Shown here one piece after another: positions 1 through 10,800 of a stretch of 64,000 bases of DNA. Source of the DNA: Candidatus Obscuribacterales bacterium. Its GTDB lineage: Bacteria > Cyanobacteriota > Vampirovibrionia > Obscuribacterales > Obscuribacteraceae. The stretch lies in NCBI GenBank assembly GCA_019750335.1, contig JAIEOQ010000004.1, positions 248,001 to 312,000 on the forward strand, read 5' to 3'. The notes beneath the pieces are model-generated. The model searched no databases, was not told the DNA's origin, and saw only the letters and a list, made by a program, of their open reading frames with translations. Each line of letters opens with the position of its first letter. Position 1 is the stretch's first letter. A program made the position numbers and the translations under genes.

Positions 1-1550
1 AATGCATCGGCAAAAGTCTCGTCGCGTCCGGGACCGTTTGCTTGCAGATAATAATGCAGATTCGAGCGATCTTCGGCAGTGAATTTCTGAACATCTTTAT
101 TGTAAGCATCGATAAATGGTTGACCATTTGAAAATATTACGCCGGCGCCTGGTCCCATGGCCAAATTTACACCATGACCGGTTTCATGGCGAACGATCCC
201 GCCAGGACGTGCGCTGTACCGCCAGATGCCGTCAGAAGTATATTTTTCGCTGGCCACTACCCATTTGCGGACAGGGACAAAAATGCCGTCTACATCATCC
301 CAAGATTTGCCGACAGGCCAACCACGAGGACGATCTCCTTTGAATTCAGGCAAAACGCTTGTAAGCTTTTCAGCTGTAACAAGTTTTATTCCTTTGTGTT
401 TCAGAAGATCGATCACCGGCTGAGGAAGCTCGGCAGCAATAGTAGTGATGGTGTCCTGAAAACGTTTTGACCCTTCTTTATAGTCAATAAAGCCTTTTGG
501 GTTAGAGGCTTTTTTTACTGTTTCCTGACCTTGAGACGAAAAATGATGCAAATTATTTTGTTGGTCGATATACGAATAAGCTAAATCTTCCACGGCAATA
601 TGTTCTTTTCGTCCATCGCTTGCCGTCCATTCGTTTTTGTCTAAGTCAGTCGCTGACCAAGAGATATTCTGATCGTAGATTTTTACCGCTTGCTTGCTTA
701 TGTTGTACTGAATTATTCTTTTGTCGTTGATTTCACGTATTGAGTTGCCGTTACTTGTGGTCCAGGAGCGTACGCTATCTTTGCTATCCAAAGTTTCAAT
801 ATAAAACCTTGTGCCGTCTACACCGTAAAGTCTTTTGCGCGGTCCGCTCACCTGGTCGCCGGACTTGGTGAACCATTCATTACTGTCTTTTGTTTTGCGC
901 CATTCTTTCAATGTGCCTGAGCGCCATTCTTTCAATGAGACATTGTCATCGAAATAAACAAAATCATTGCGATCCCCATCCGGATATTTGATCGCTGTCG
1001 CATTGCCTTGGTCGTTGAACGTCGCTTTGCTTGAATCGGGTCTTTCTACCCATTCTCCGTTCGTGCTTTCCCAAAAACTGCCGCCTTCATACAGCTTGGC
1101 TTGGATGCCTGCTTGTTTGCTATAACGTCCGTTTGCATCCCAATGAGTTTTATCGTACGAATTTGTTTTTGAATTCCATTTCAATTGATCTTTTGTACCG
1201 TCTTTATAAAATGTGTTGACGGTAGTAATTTGCTCTTTGTCGCGAATAAAAGTTCTAACCCGACCATCGGGATAGTTTATTTGTTCGATTAAGCCGCTTT
1301 TTTTTGTAATGTTGCTGCTGTCGAGAGCCAATAAGCTTTCTCTATCCGGTAGCTTGCTCTCGGACTTACTTTCATTAGTCTTTTCGTATACGTCGGTAAA
1401 AAGCACAAAAGCAACAGTGTTATCCGACAAATTTCTTTGCTGATTCTTGGGATTGTTTTCTAAGGCAGGCAAAAATTGAGGCTCATCCTTTAAGGCAGAG
1501 CCCTTTCTGACTGTAGGATTGTCGACAGTTAAATCCACGCCAGACACCAT
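1..1550 (-). CDS. Partial HExxH zinc metallopeptidase, lethal-factor-like arrangement (C-terminus off the window)
   Basis: An open frame starts at an ATG at 1550 and runs without a stop through the left edge, giving at least 516 residues. The first ~430 residues are hydrophilic and rich in short stretches of the type W-x-x-x-x-G-x-x, with no signal peptide, transmembrane segment or lipobox. Near the end is R-HETGH-G (HETGH about residues 455-459), a zincin site, followed about 50 residues later by DETFADAFA, whose Glu (about 511) could be the third zinc ligand. HExxH followed by an E-x-F-A-x-A-F element is the arrangement of anthrax lethal-factor-like and Pro-Pro endopeptidase domains (M34/ATLF), so a secreted or injected peptidase is plausible, but the family call is inference. 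The M15 peptidase gene lies 85 bases upstream on the same strand. Confidence 0.7.
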   Translation of the reverse strand, partial: MVSGVDLTVDNPTVRKGSALKDEPQFLPALENNPKNQQRNLSDNTVAFVLFTDVYEKTNESKSESKLPDRESLLALDSSNITKKSGLIEQINYPDGRVRTFIRDKEQITTVNTFYKDGTKDQLKWNSKTNSYDKTHWDANGRYSKQAGIQAKLYEGGSFWESTNGEWVERPDSSKATFNDQGNATAIKYPDGDRNDFVYFDDNVSLKEWRSGTLKEWRKTKDSNEWFTKSGDQVSGPRKRLYGVDGTRFYIETLDSKDSVRSWTTSNGNSIREINDKRIIQYNISKQAVKIYDQNISWSATDLDKNEWTASDGRKEHIAVEDLAYSYIDQQNNLHHFSSQGQETVKKASNPKGFIDYKEGSKRFQDTITTIAAELPQPVIDLLKHKGIKLVTAEKLTSVLPEFKGDRPRGWPVGKSWDDVDGIFVPVRKWVVASEKYTSDGIWRYSARPGGIVRHETGHGVNLAMGPGAGVIFSNGQPFIDAYNKDVQKFTAEDRSNLHYYLQANGPGRDETFADA

Positions 1551-1635
1551 AGAGTAACTGCTTACACCCTAAGTCATAGAGCGTAAAAATCAAATGACAA
1601 AAATCAGTTAGCGGGGGGATCTTACGAAAAAATGT

Positions 1636-2409
1636 TCAAACAAACTCGAACCAACGTTGAAAAAAGTCGTTGCGATTTTTTTTGTAAAGGGTAACCAAGG
1701 GTTCTAATTTTTCACCGTGGGGCATGGCAGACAAAGTCGCAATCTTAGATCTATGTACAATCACACTTTCAAAAAATAGCTCACCATCTTCTTTTGGCAT
1801 AATTGTAAGCAGTTCAGCGACTCCACGCGGTGGTTGAAAATGATGATAATCAATCGGTGTAGTCCAGCTGCCACCCCAAATAAAAAAACCATGTTTGGCC
1901 ATGAGCGGAACGACATCTTCCACCATGCCCGGTTTTTGATTTCTACGGTTGAGAAATTCCCAGCCTTTTGCCGGATGAATTTGAGCCGTGCCCTGCTCTT
2001 CGTCAAAAGCGACAAAAGGATTCTGCAGAGGATTTAAGTCGATAGCCATAGCGTAAGAATGGAGGGAGGTAAAACTTGTTCCTTCAATAGGACGCACGCA
2101 AAAGCAAGAGCTGTTATTGTCGGCCATAGATAATTCGTCATTGGCCGAATAGTGATGGACCGATTTGATTTTATGAATTGGAAAGTTGTTTTTATAGAGT
2201 TCGATAAAAATTGAAGCAACCTGTTTGGCGACAGCATCAAATACGATGAACTCACCGTCGTTATGCTCGATGCCGGCAAAATCCCGATAAGCGATTTTTA
2301 GAAGAGAGAGACGCGACAATGGTACCGGGCTCTCGCTTGTCCATACGCCGGTTTCAATCATCTTCTGTTCTAACTGTTTAGGTAAGTCGCTGATTATGAC
2401 TTTAGTCAT
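1636..2409 (-). CDS. M15-type (VanY/L-alanyl-D-glutamate peptidase-like) metallopeptidase
   Basis: This predicted zinc peptidase of the M15 fold would cleave peptide stems of peptidoglycan. The diagnostic elements are LHSYAMAIDLNPLQNP in the middle (the H-x6-D zinc ligands and the N-P-x-x-N-P signature) and DYHHFQ near the C-terminus, which supplies the last His ligand. An upstream in-frame ATG at 2460 exists, but the start at 2409 has a good ribosome binding site (AAGGAAG, 6 bases before ATG), giving 257 residues. No signal peptide is visible, so export or action on imported muropeptides is unresolved. It lies 85 bases upstream of the partial HExxH peptidase on the same strand and may be co-transcribed with it; it is divergent from the PLP enzyme gene. 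Confidence 0.75.
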   Translation of the reverse strand: MTKVIISDLPKQLEQKMIETGVWTSESPVPLSRLSLLKIAYRDFAGIEHNDGEFIVFDAVAKQVASIFIELYKNNFPIHKIKSVHHYSANDELSMADNNSSCFCVRPIEGTSFTSLHSYAMAIDLNPLQNPFVAFDEEQGTAQIHPAKGWEFLNRRNQKPGMVEDVVPLMAKHGFFIWGGSWTTPIDYHHFQPPRGVAELLTIMPKEDGELFFESVIVHRSKIATLSAMPHGEKLEPLVTLYKKNRNDFFQRWFEFV

Positions 2410-2499
2410 GAAATTCTTCCTTAGTCCAATTGCAGAATGACAGCTCCAGCTAAAACGCAATGTTAGAATAGCAGCTGCTTTTAGGCTAGGAATTAAACG

Positions 2500-3765
2500 A
2501 TGTCGAGAATCTCCACTTCAAATCTGGTTGAAATTGCCGAAGAAAAATTGGCGCCGGTTTTTAAAGAAATTGACGAAATTGCTTTGCTGAACCAGAAAAA
2601 AGTGCTTGATTCTTTTCGTAAGCATAGAGTCAGCCCCGAGCTTTTTGCTGAAAAGACCGGTTACGGAATTGATGATTACGGGCGTGAAGTAATCGACGCT
2701 ATTTTTGCTGAGATTCAAGGGGCGCAGTCGGCTGCAGTCCGTATGCAAATGGTTTCCGGGACTCATGCTTTGGCCTGCGGCTTATTGGGCAATCTCAATG
2801 CCGGAGACGAGTTGCTTGTCGTTACTGGTACACCTTATGACACGATGATGAAAGTGTTGGGGCTCACTGGTTCGGAAGCTGGTTCTTTAGCCCAGCTAGG
2901 TGTGATTTATCGCGAAATAAATCTGATTCCGGAGCTGGATAAGCCTGACCAGCTGCGTTCCAGTTTAGCCGCTGCTCTGAATAAAAATACCCGTATGGTC
3001 TACATTCAAAAGTCGTGTGGTTATTCAATTGAAAGACCGACTATTTTGAATAAAGATGTTCGTATCCTGGCGGACCTAGTCCATGAGCTTAATTCGGCGA
3101 CCATTGTCATGGTCGATAATTGTTATGGCGAATATGTAGAAGAGCTGGAGCCTGTTGCTTGTGGGGCCGATTTAGTTGCTGGCTCTTTGATTAAAAACCC
3201 GGGAGCCGGTCTGGCTGTTGCCGGCGGGTATTTAGCTGGCAAGCAAAGAGCAGTTGACAATGCTTTGAATCGTTTGACCGCTCCTGGTATAGGCGGGCAT
3301 CTTGGCCATAGCTTCAATCAAAATCGGCTTTTATACCAAGGTATGTTTATGGCGCCATCGATTGTTGCTGGAGCCGTTAAAGGCGCTCATTTGTTTGCTC
3401 AAGTATTCACTGAGCTTGGCTTTGAGGTTAATCCGGCGCCAGGTAAATTACGTGGCGATATTATTCAAGCGATTAAGTTTGGCAACCCCGAGCGTCTGGT
3501 AAACTTTCTGGCCGCATTGCAACAGTTTTCCCCGGTTGACGCCCATGTTCGTCCGGAACCGGCAAATATGCCAGGGTATGAAGATCAAGTGATAATGGCC
3601 GGTGGCAGTTTTATTGAAGGTTCAACTATTGAGCTTTCTGGTGACGGACCGTTAAGACCTCCATTTGTGGCCTTTGTTCAGGGCGGACTGACCTACCTGC
3701 ACATAAAACTGGCACTTTTGGGAATATTAGAGTTGGCTTCCAGTGGTGATTACCGCTTCATTTAG
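2500..3765 (+). CDS. Methionine gamma-lyase-family PLP enzyme (aluminium-resistance/YnbB type)
   Basis: A 421-residue fold-type I PLP enzyme of the family annotated as methionine gamma-lyase or cystathionine beta-lyase-like aluminium resistance protein. The PLP lysine lies in VAGSLIKNPGAGLAVAGGY (about residues 226-244), and upstream elements such as QMVSGTHALACGLLGN and MVDNCYGEYVEE match the cofactor-binding core. Length agrees with the family. It probably cleaves a C-S bond in a sulfur amino acid; the true substrate is not settled for most members. It begins 90 bases from the divergent M15 gene and ends 76 bases before prs, so it may lead the prs operon. Confidence 0.85.
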   Translation: MSRISTSNLVEIAEEKLAPVFKEIDEIALLNQKKVLDSFRKHRVSPELFAEKTGYGIDDYGREVIDAIFAEIQGAQSAAVRMQMVSGTHALACGLLGNLNAGDELLVVTGTPYDTMMKVLGLTGSEAGSLAQLGVIYREINLIPELDKPDQLRSSLAAALNKNTRMVYIQKSCGYSIERPTILNKDVRILADLVHELNSATIVMVDNCYGEYVEELEPVACGADLVAGSLIKNPGAGLAVAGGYLAGKQRAVDNALNRLTAPGIGGHLGHSFNQNRLLYQGMFMAPSIVAGAVKGAHLFAQVFTELGFEVNPAPGKLRGDIIQAIKFGNPERLVNFLAALQQFSPVDAHVRPEPANMPGYEDQVIMAGGSFIEGSTIELSGDGPLRPPFVAFVQGGLTYLHIKLALLGILELASSGDYRFI

Positions 3766-3841
3766 TTTAAAGAATTGCTTATTGAGGTCTGAACCGAGGA
3801 TCTTTTCTCTAAAATAAGTTCAACCTGCTGAGGTAATAAAC

Positions 3842-4822
3842 GTGGTTGCGCAAATGCCCTTGAAGCACACAATTCCTACGGGCGGTACGGCCCTTCTGAA
3901 AGTCTTTTCCGGCACGGCCAATCCGGAGCTGGCTAAAGAAGTCGCTGATTATCTCGGCACCGATCTCGGGCAGCTGAAAATCACCCCTTTCTCGGATGGT
4001 GAGATATATGTCCAAATTCAAGAAAGCGTCCGCGGTGTGGACTGTTTTCTAATGCAATCCACTTGTGCTCCGGTCAATGAGAATTTGATGGAGCTTTTGA
4101 TTCTGCTCGATGCCTTTAAAAGAGCTTCGGCTGGTCGGATTACTGTAGTTCTGCCTTATTTCGGTTATGCTCGTCAAGACAGAAAAGCTGCCGGGCGAGA
4201 AGCAATTACGGCAAAATTGGTTGCTGACCTTTTGACTACGGCCGGCGCCAATCGTATTGTTGCTCTTGATTTGCATGCGCCACAAATTATGGGCTTTTTC
4301 AATATATTGGTTGATCACCTTTATGCCAGCCCGGTTTTATTGGATTATGTGCGTAGTTTGCCGCATAAAGATGTAGTTCTTGTGAGCCCAGACGTTGGCG
4401 GTGTGGCCAGAGCCAGAGCTTTTGCCAAGAAGCTCAATGATGCGCCAATTGCGATCATCGATAAAAGACGCAGCCAGCATAATGTTGCCGAAGTTATGTC
4501 TGTTGTCGGCGACGTCAAAGGCAAAGTAGCAATTATGGTCGACGACATGGTCGACACTGCTGGCACTCTTGTAAAAGGAGCCGAGCTGCTTAAACAAGAA
4601 GGTGCCAAAGCAATTTATGCCTGTGCATCGCATGCGGTGCTCTCCGGACCGGCAATTGATAGATTGCAAGCTTCGCCTATCGAACAGTTGATTGTCACTA
4701 ACTCAATTCCTTTTGACAGCAAATCTTGTGGCAAAATAGTGCAATTGAGCGTAGCGCGTTTACTCGGTGAGGCAATTGCTCGTATCCATGAAGACTGTTC
4801 GGTTAGCGAGCTTTTTGAATAA
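3842..4822 (+). CDS. prs: Ribose-phosphate pyrophosphokinase
   Basis: PRPP synthase makes 5-phosphoribosyl 1-diphosphate from ribose 5-phosphate and ATP for nucleotide, His, Trp and NAD synthesis in the cytoplasm. Characteristic elements are [16 protein letters not shown] near the N-terminus, [17 protein letters not shown] (the flexible ATP loop region), and the PRPP-binding loop [11 protein letters not shown] at residues 232-242. The GTG start has GAGG about 8 bases upstream; an ATG four codons later is the alternative. At 326 residues it is of normal length with a short N-terminal extension. The next gene begins two bases after its stop, so prs, the MBL-fold hydrolase and the TPR lipoprotein form a tight operon. 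Confidence 0.97.
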   Translation: MVAQMPLKHTIPTGGTALLKVFSGTANPELAKEVADYLGTDLGQLKITPFSDGEIYVQIQESVRGVDCFLMQSTCAPVNENLMELLILLDAFKRASAGRITVVLPYFGYARQDRKAAGREAITAKLVADLLTTAGANRIVALDLHAPQIMGFFNILVDHLYASPVLLDYVRSLPHKDVVLVSPDVGGVARARAFAKKLNDAPIAIIDKRRSQHNVAEVMSVVGDVKGKVAIMVDDMVDTAGTLVKGAELLKQEGAKAIYACASHAVLSGPAIDRLQASPIEQLIVTNSIPFDSKSCGKIVQLSVARLLGEAIARIHEDCSVSELFE

Positions 4823-4824
4823 GT

Positions 4825-5457
4825 ATGTTATTCGCTACATTTCCGGTCGGACCCCTGGGCTGTAATTGCTCAATTATCGGCTGCAAAGAAACAGGTGAAG
4901 CCGCGGTTATCGATCCGGGCGGTGATCCGGAGCGGATTATCGAGCTTGCCGCTTCACATGGTTTGAAGATCAAATATTTGCTGCATACCCACGCTCATTT
5001 CGATCATGTGTTGGGAGCTAAAGCAGTCAAAGAAAAAACCGGTGCTTCCATCTGTTTGCATAAAGAAGATCAGTGGCTTTACGATAACTTAGCCAAGCAA
5101 ACAGCGCTGTTTGGTATGACGGCAGATGCACCATTGCCGGTGGATCAATATTTGCAAGATGAAGAAGAAGTACAAATTGGAAAAGTGAAAACCAAAGTGC
5201 TTTATACGCCCGGACATACCCCCGGTAGTTTGTGTTTCTCTATGGAAGGCAAAGATAGCGTACTCTTTGCTGGTGACACTTTGTTTCAAGGTTCTGTCGG
5301 ACGTACCGACCTCTGGGGTGGCTCTTTCGATCAGATAGTCAAGTCCATCAAAGGACGCCTATTCACTTTGGATGATTCCACTGAAGTCATATCCGGTCAT
5401 GGACCGAATACCAGTATTTGGTCTGAAAAACGTGATAATCCTTTTGTTGGGGGCTAG
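4825..5457 (+). CDS. Metallo-beta-lactamase-fold hydrolase, glyoxalase II-like
   Basis: A 210-residue cytoplasmic MBL-fold hydrolase. The HxHxDH metal motif reads HTHAHFDH at residues 54-61; the further metal ligands are in YTPGHTPGS, FAGDTLFQGSVGR and VISGHGP. These match the short glyoxalase II-like group that hydrolyses thioesters such as S-lactoylglutathione or bacillithiol analogues, though the exact substrate cannot be read from sequence. It sits two bases after prs and two bases before the TPR lipoprotein gene, implying translational coupling. Confidence 0.9.
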   Translation: MLFATFPVGPLGCNCSIIGCKETGEAAVIDPGGDPERIIELAASHGLKIKYLLHTHAHFDHVLGAKAVKEKTGASICLHKEDQWLYDNLAKQTALFGMTADAPLPVDQYLQDEEEVQIGKVKTKVLYTPGHTPGSLCFSMEGKDSVLFAGDTLFQGSVGRTDLWGGSFDQIVKSIKGRLFTLDDSTEVISGHGPNTSIWSEKRDNPFVGG

Positions 5458-5459
5458 CT

Positions 5460-6368
5460 GTGGCTGCATCGCGAACCTTGTTTCTCGCTTTTTCGACTGT
5501 GCTTGCTTTAAGCTCGTGCACGGGAAAAAACACTGAAACAGTAAAAAGCGGGCAGACGGATGAACCGGCTTCCATCGAACAAGCTTTATTGGAAGCGCAA
5601 AAAACAGGGCGTCGAGATTCGGAACTTGCTCGCAAAGTAAATAAGCTAGCTCTTGAAGCCGCGCAAGACGGTCAATTCGACCGAGCTCAGAGCTATCTAC
5701 ATAAGCTTGTTGATTTTTGCGAATTGCCATCGGTAAATGACGAGAAAAATTTGGCTTTGGCTCTGAACAATCTTGGTCTTTTATATTTGAAGCAAGGAAA
5801 ATATGGCAAAGCCGAACCGCTTTTGCAACGCGCTCTCATTCTTGAGCAAAAAACAATTGGTCCGGCTCATCCGGCTTTCGCTGACGGTGTCAATAATTTA
5901 GCCACGCTTTATTATGAGCAAGCTCGTTATAAGGATGCTGAGCCGCTCTTCGCTCGAGCTGTGCAAATTTATAAATATGCCGGTTCGCAATATGCTGCAC
6001 AATTAGCTAAAAGTGAAAACAATTTGGCTGGTTGCTTGAGTCATTTGAAACGTTTTGACGAGGCTATTCCGCTTCTGGAGGAAGCTTTGTCCCTTGATCA
6101 ACAACGCTTAGGTAGTGAGAGTACTGATTTAGCTCCCCAGCTAAATAATTTGGCTTTTGCATATTTGATGCAGAGTAAATTTGCTAAAGCAGAAGCGCCG
6201 TTGACCAAAGCGTTGGCCCTAAGTGAAAAAGCTTATGGACCAAAGTCAGTTGAGTTAGTTTCGTATCTGGATAACTATGCTTATTTATTGGCAAAAACAA
6301 ATAAAAAAGCAGAAGCTAAAGCTGTTAAAGCTCGGGCTCAAGCAATATTGGAAGCCAATAATAAATAA
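5460..6368 (+). CDS. TPR lipoprotein (kinesin-light-chain-type repeats)
   Basis: The N-terminus (basic start, hydrophobic core, then LALSSC) is a lipoprotein signal peptide with Cys about 20, so the mature 282-residue protein should be lipid-anchored to the periplasmic side of a membrane. The rest is five or so 42-residue TPR units of the kinesin light chain type, recognisable by LNNLGLLYLKQGKYGKAEPLL and its later copies. Such arrays are scaffolds for protein contacts; no catalytic domain is present. The GTG start is two bases after the MBL hydrolase stop. It resembles the TPR gene at 56478-57692 in repeat type. Confidence 0.88.
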   Translation: MAASRTLFLAFSTVLALSSCTGKNTETVKSGQTDEPASIEQALLEAQKTGRRDSELARKVNKLALEAAQDGQFDRAQSYLHKLVDFCELPSVNDEKNLALALNNLGLLYLKQGKYGKAEPLLQRALILEQKTIGPAHPAFADGVNNLATLYYEQARYKDAEPLFARAVQIYKYAGSQYAAQLAKSENNLAGCLSHLKRFDEAIPLLEEALSLDQQRLGSESTDLAPQLNNLAFAYLMQSKFAKAEAPLTKALALSEKAYGPKSVELVSYLDNYAYLLAKTNKKAEAKAVKARAQAILEANNK

Positions 6369-6381
6369 CAGTATTAGCTAA

Positions 6382-7866
6382 TTACTTATTGAGCGGGTCG
6401 GCTACTTTGACACCGGTATTGTTTGCTAAAGCAACAAACTGCGGAGTGAACTCAATCTTGACTGTTTTCTTTTGATCGTTGAGCCAGCCGTTTACTGTTG
6501 TTTGCATTTTCTTTTGTTTGGCTTCGGCTTCCAATAAAGGTTTTACTTCGGTGAAGCTGATATAGCCCGGTTTTTGTATATCGTTGACTTTATAGATCAT
6601 ATAACCGATTTCGGATTTGACTATTTGCGGTAGAACTTCGCCGGCTTTCAATCCGGATAAAGCTTTGACCAGCTCCGGTACCATGTTTTGCTTGTCTACC
6701 CAGCCCATGTCGCCGCCGGTTTTATTGGCTTTAGCACGAGCGTCATCGGTTGTTTCATTGGCTACTTTGGCAAAATCTTCGCCACCTTTTACCCGACCAA
6801 GAATAATCAAGGCTTTTTGTTTTGCAGCTTCTAAAGCTTGAGTGGACGTTTCGTCAAGCTGTTTATCGCTCAAAGAAGGATTGGCTGCTTTCAGCTGTGA
6901 GCGGATACTTTTGATCTGACCGATGTCGGCAGTTGGAGCACCGACGACGATCATGCTCATACGCATTCTTTCGCCATGCTTCAAATGCTCTTTATTTTCG
7001 TCATAGACCTTTTTCAAGTCGCTGTCTGAAACTTTAATTGCTTTGCTGAGTTTGGTTATCTGCAGCTTTGCCAGTTCGGCTTTAACGATCTCTTGGTGCA
7101 ATTCTGAGCTGGGTAGCTGTGATTGCTTTACCAAAGTCTGAAAGTCTTTGAGATTTTTTAGTTGGTCATATTTTTTTTCGGCTTCTTTTTTCATGCCTGC
7201 TTTTTCAGCTGCTTGCACAAGTAATTCACGATTGACCATTTCGGGTAACAAGCCTTGCTCGACTAACAAATTGGAAGTTTTGAAAGCTCTACCGTTTTGC
7301 AATACTTCTGCGTCAAATTGTTTTTCTGTGACTTTGTTTTTGGCCAAAAAAGCTTTGAATTCTTTCGGATTGGCGGCTTGTTGTTTGTGAGCCGAATCAA
7401 GTAGTTTTTTCTGTTCTTCGGCAGTCAAAACCACGTTATGCTTATCGGCTTCTTTCAATAGTTGCATGCGCAGAGCCGGGTTGGTGGCAAAGGATTGATT
7501 CATTTGCAGCTGTTGCAATTTAAGCATTCGTTTGTAGTCGCCGACTTTAATCTCGTTGCCGCCGACAATGCAGATGGAGGTGGTGCTCGGTAATTCGTTT
7601 AAGTTGATTTTGACTTTGCCGGCCGGTGCAGGAGCTGGGGCTGTCGCGGAAGTTGCAGTTGTTTCTTTGGCTGTTTCGACCGTTGTTGGGGCCGTGCTGC
7701 TGTTATCGCCGGCTTTGTCAGCTGTGCTTTGTTCGCTTGTTTCTACTCCGTTTTTCTTATCCGACAACGTATCTGTTTTTGGCCCTTGTGAGCAAGCTGA
7801 AATCAAGCTTAAAGTGCAAATGAAAGCAGCCGGTAAAAACAATTTTGTTTGGATTTGATGATTCAC
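6382..7866 (-). CDS. Parvulin-type peptidylprolyl isomerase lipoprotein (SurA/PrsA-like)
   Basis: An extracytoplasmic foldase. The signal peptide ends in the lipobox LISAC, followed by a Ser/Thr/Ala-rich linker, a SurA-N-like helical chaperone region (about residues 80-290) and a parvulin domain containing GGDMGWVDKQNMVPELVKAL and ending near IYKVND. This combination is typical of SurA/PrsA/PpiD-like proteins that help exported proteins fold. The longer frame begins at ATG 7878, but GTG 7866 has GGAG seven bases upstream while the ATG has no ribosome binding site, so 7866 is preferred (494 residues). It lies about 20 bases downstream of mfd on the same strand, an unusual functional pairing that probably reflects shared transcription only. 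Confidence 0.88.
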   Translation of the reverse strand: MNHQIQTKLFLPAAFICTLSLISACSQGPKTDTLSDKKNGVETSEQSTADKAGDNSSTAPTTVETAKETTATSATAPAPAPAGKVKINLNELPSTTSICIVGGNEIKVGDYKRMLKLQQLQMNQSFATNPALRMQLLKEADKHNVVLTAEEQKKLLDSAHKQQAANPKEFKAFLAKNKVTEKQFDAEVLQNGRAFKTSNLLVEQGLLPEMVNRELLVQAAEKAGMKKEAEKKYDQLKNLKDFQTLVKQSQLPSSELHQEIVKAELAKLQITKLSKAIKVSDSDLKKVYDENKEHLKHGERMRMSMIVVGAPTADIGQIKSIRSQLKAANPSLSDKQLDETSTQALEAAKQKALIILGRVKGGEDFAKVANETTDDARAKANKTGGDMGWVDKQNMVPELVKALSGLKAGEVLPQIVKSEIGYMIYKVNDIQKPGYISFTEVKPLLEAEAKQKKMQTTVNGWLNDQKKTVKIEFTPQFVALANNTGVKVADPLNK

Positions 7867-7885
7867 GTTTTTCTCCATTGCCAGG

Positions 7886-10800
7886 TTAAGATTGATAGGA
7901 AGCCATAGCTGTTAAAAGTTCTTCGAGTAGATTTAGTTGCTCAACCGGTTCCAATCCTTCCGATTTCACCAGAATGTAAGGTGTCGGTCCGACGGCTCCC
8001 GGCGATCCCGGTTTATAAGTTGTGCGTTGACCAAGATGTTTAGGCAGCTTAGCTTGAATCGGCAACCATTGTTGCAAACGATAGTTGACGAGCAAGCGCA
8101 AACCGACCATATCCGGCTTAACCGAGGAGACATTCACGCGGGCAGCCATCAAGCGTAATTTGACTATGTGCGCTAAGTTCTTCACTTCGTTAGGGATCGC
8201 TCCGAAACGGTCGCGCCATTCTTCGCAAAGCAGATTGAGCTCATGCTCCGACTTGACGTCAGCCAAACGTTTATATTCGATGATGCGGTGTTCCGGGTCC
8301 GGAATATAATTGTCCGGTATGAATGCTGTAACGTTGATATCTATTTGTGTGTCAGCTTCAGTTGAGACTGCGCCGCCTTTGAGCTCGGTTACAGATTCTT
8401 CGAGTAGTTTGCAATAAAGATCGAAACCAACGGCGATCATATGACCGTGCTGTTCAGGCCCTAATATATTGCCGACTCCACGAATCTCCATATCACGCAA
8501 AGCGATTTGATAGCCGGAGCCTAAAGTGGTTAATTCACGAATTGCTTTCAAGCGATTTTGGGCCTGGTCGGTCAGTATTTTTTCCGGGCGGTATAAACAA
8601 TAGCTGTAAGCTTGAACGTCGGAGCGTCCGACCCGTCCGCGAATCTGGTACAACTGCGCCAATCCAAGCCTGTCTGCTTGATCAATAATGATTGTGTTAG
8701 CGTTGGGAATATCTAAGCCGGATTCGATGATTGTCGTACACACTAATATGTCAGCTTCGTGGCTGGCAAAAGTAAGCATCACGTCTTCGAGTTCACGTTC
8801 TTGCATTTGTCCGTGACCGATGATGATTCTGGCTTCCGGTACAAGCTCTTTCAGCTCCGCGGCCATGCGGTCGATTGATTCCACTCGATTGTGCAGAAAA
8901 TAAATCTGTCCGCCCCGTTCAAGTTCATGCAAAATAGCCGTGCGCACTATTTGCGGGCGATATTCACCGACATAAGTTTTAACCGGCGAGCGGTTGATTG
9001 GCGGTGTATGAATAAGCGACATGTCGCGAACACCGGAAAGAGCCATGTTCAAAGTACGTGGAATCGGTGTTGCCGACATGGTAAGGATGTCGACCATCAC
9101 TCGCAACTGTTTTAACTTTTCTTTGTGAGCAACGCCGAAACGATGTTCTTCGTCGATTACAACTAAACCTAGATCTTTGAAAACGATGTCTTTTTGCAAA
9201 AGTCTGTGTGTACCAATAACCACATCGCATTCACCGGTAGCCATACGTGTAGTTACGTCTTTTTGTTCTTTAGCTGTGCGGAAACGGCTGAGCAATCCGA
9301 CGCGAAGCGGATAAGGGGCAAACCGGTCGCACAAAGTATTGAAATGCTGTTGAGCAAGAACCGTAGTTGGGACAAGTATGACCGCTTGCCGGCCAGACAT
9401 TACTGTTTTGAAAATTGCCCGAATCGCAACTTCGGTTTTGCCGAAGCCGACATCGCCGCAAATAAGCCGATCCATCGGCTTGCCTGATTCCATGTCTCCT
9501 TTTACGTCGACAATCGCTTGCCATTGATCCGGAGTCTCTTCATAAGGAAAGGCTTCTTCCATCTCATACTGCCAAGGTGTATCAGGTAAAGCCTGGAACC
9601 CTTCTTGTTTAGCGCGGATGGCGTACAAGTTAACCAATTCTTGAGCGATTAACTTGACTGATTTTTTGACTTTTTTCTTGGTTGATTCCCAATCGGCTCC
9701 GCCTAAGCGTGAAAGGCGTGGCGCTGTATCGCCGCCGCCGCGATAACGCGAAAGCAGATTTATTTGGTCGACAGGGACATAAAGTCTGTCGTCGCCCATA
9801 TATTGAATAGCTAAATACTCGCGAGTTTGATTATCGTAAGCGATTCGCTGTACGCCAATAAACTGCCCGATCCCATGCTTAAGGTGCACGACATAGTCGT
9901 CGACTTTTAAGTCAGCAACATTGGTGAAACGTTCATAGTTTTTTTCGGCAACCGGACGGCGATAAAGTGTTGGTTTACGCTTTTGTCCAAAAAGTTCGGC
10001 ATCGGTCACCGAAACCAGTTTGACGTCTTCAAGACGGAAGCCGCCGACAAAACCTTGTCTGGTAATCCAAACACCGGCTTCTCTTGATTTAATCCAGTCG
10101 ATCTGAGAATCGGCAAGCGGATTGTCGTTGATATTAGTGCTTGTTATTTGCTCGTTTCCCTGCGGACTTTCTTTATTTGAGGACAGATAAACAGCCGGAC
10201 AATCCCATTCATGCAGAAGTCCTAAAACACGTTGAGGTTGTTCGCTCGAGATCACAACTCGGTGACCGCTACGCATCCACTCGCGTATTTTGACTACAAC
10301 TTGCTGCAGTTGTCCGTTGAAACGATCTATATTGTGGCATTCAAAACGAACGATGCTTGAATCATGTCCATTCTCCGGGCTGAGAGCTGTTTCAAGATCC
10401 GGCATTGAAACAAGAAAAGCACGCTGAGTTTCGCGTGAAACTTCGCCAAACTCGGCAAGAGTCATATGCAAAGGTCTCGGCAAAGGAAGGAGTCTGCCGC
10501 TGCTTACTCCTTCGGCATAAGTGTCGTCGAGTTTTTTCTCGTAAGACTTAAGTGCCATCGAGATTGAATCCCATTCATCAAAAACCATAAGGGCATTAGC
10601 TGGCAGGTAATGCATGATTGTGGCGAATTCGGGATTGATAAAGGGGCTGTAATATTCCAGTGATTCGGGATAACCTTTGGCTTCCACTGCCGGTAAATCA
10701 TTCTCGAGCACGCAACGCAAAGTTTCGTGAGCAGTATCATCAAGCTTGCTCAGTGCCTCAGTGCCGGCCGCTTTTAGCTTGTCCAACGCTTGTTCTGCAT

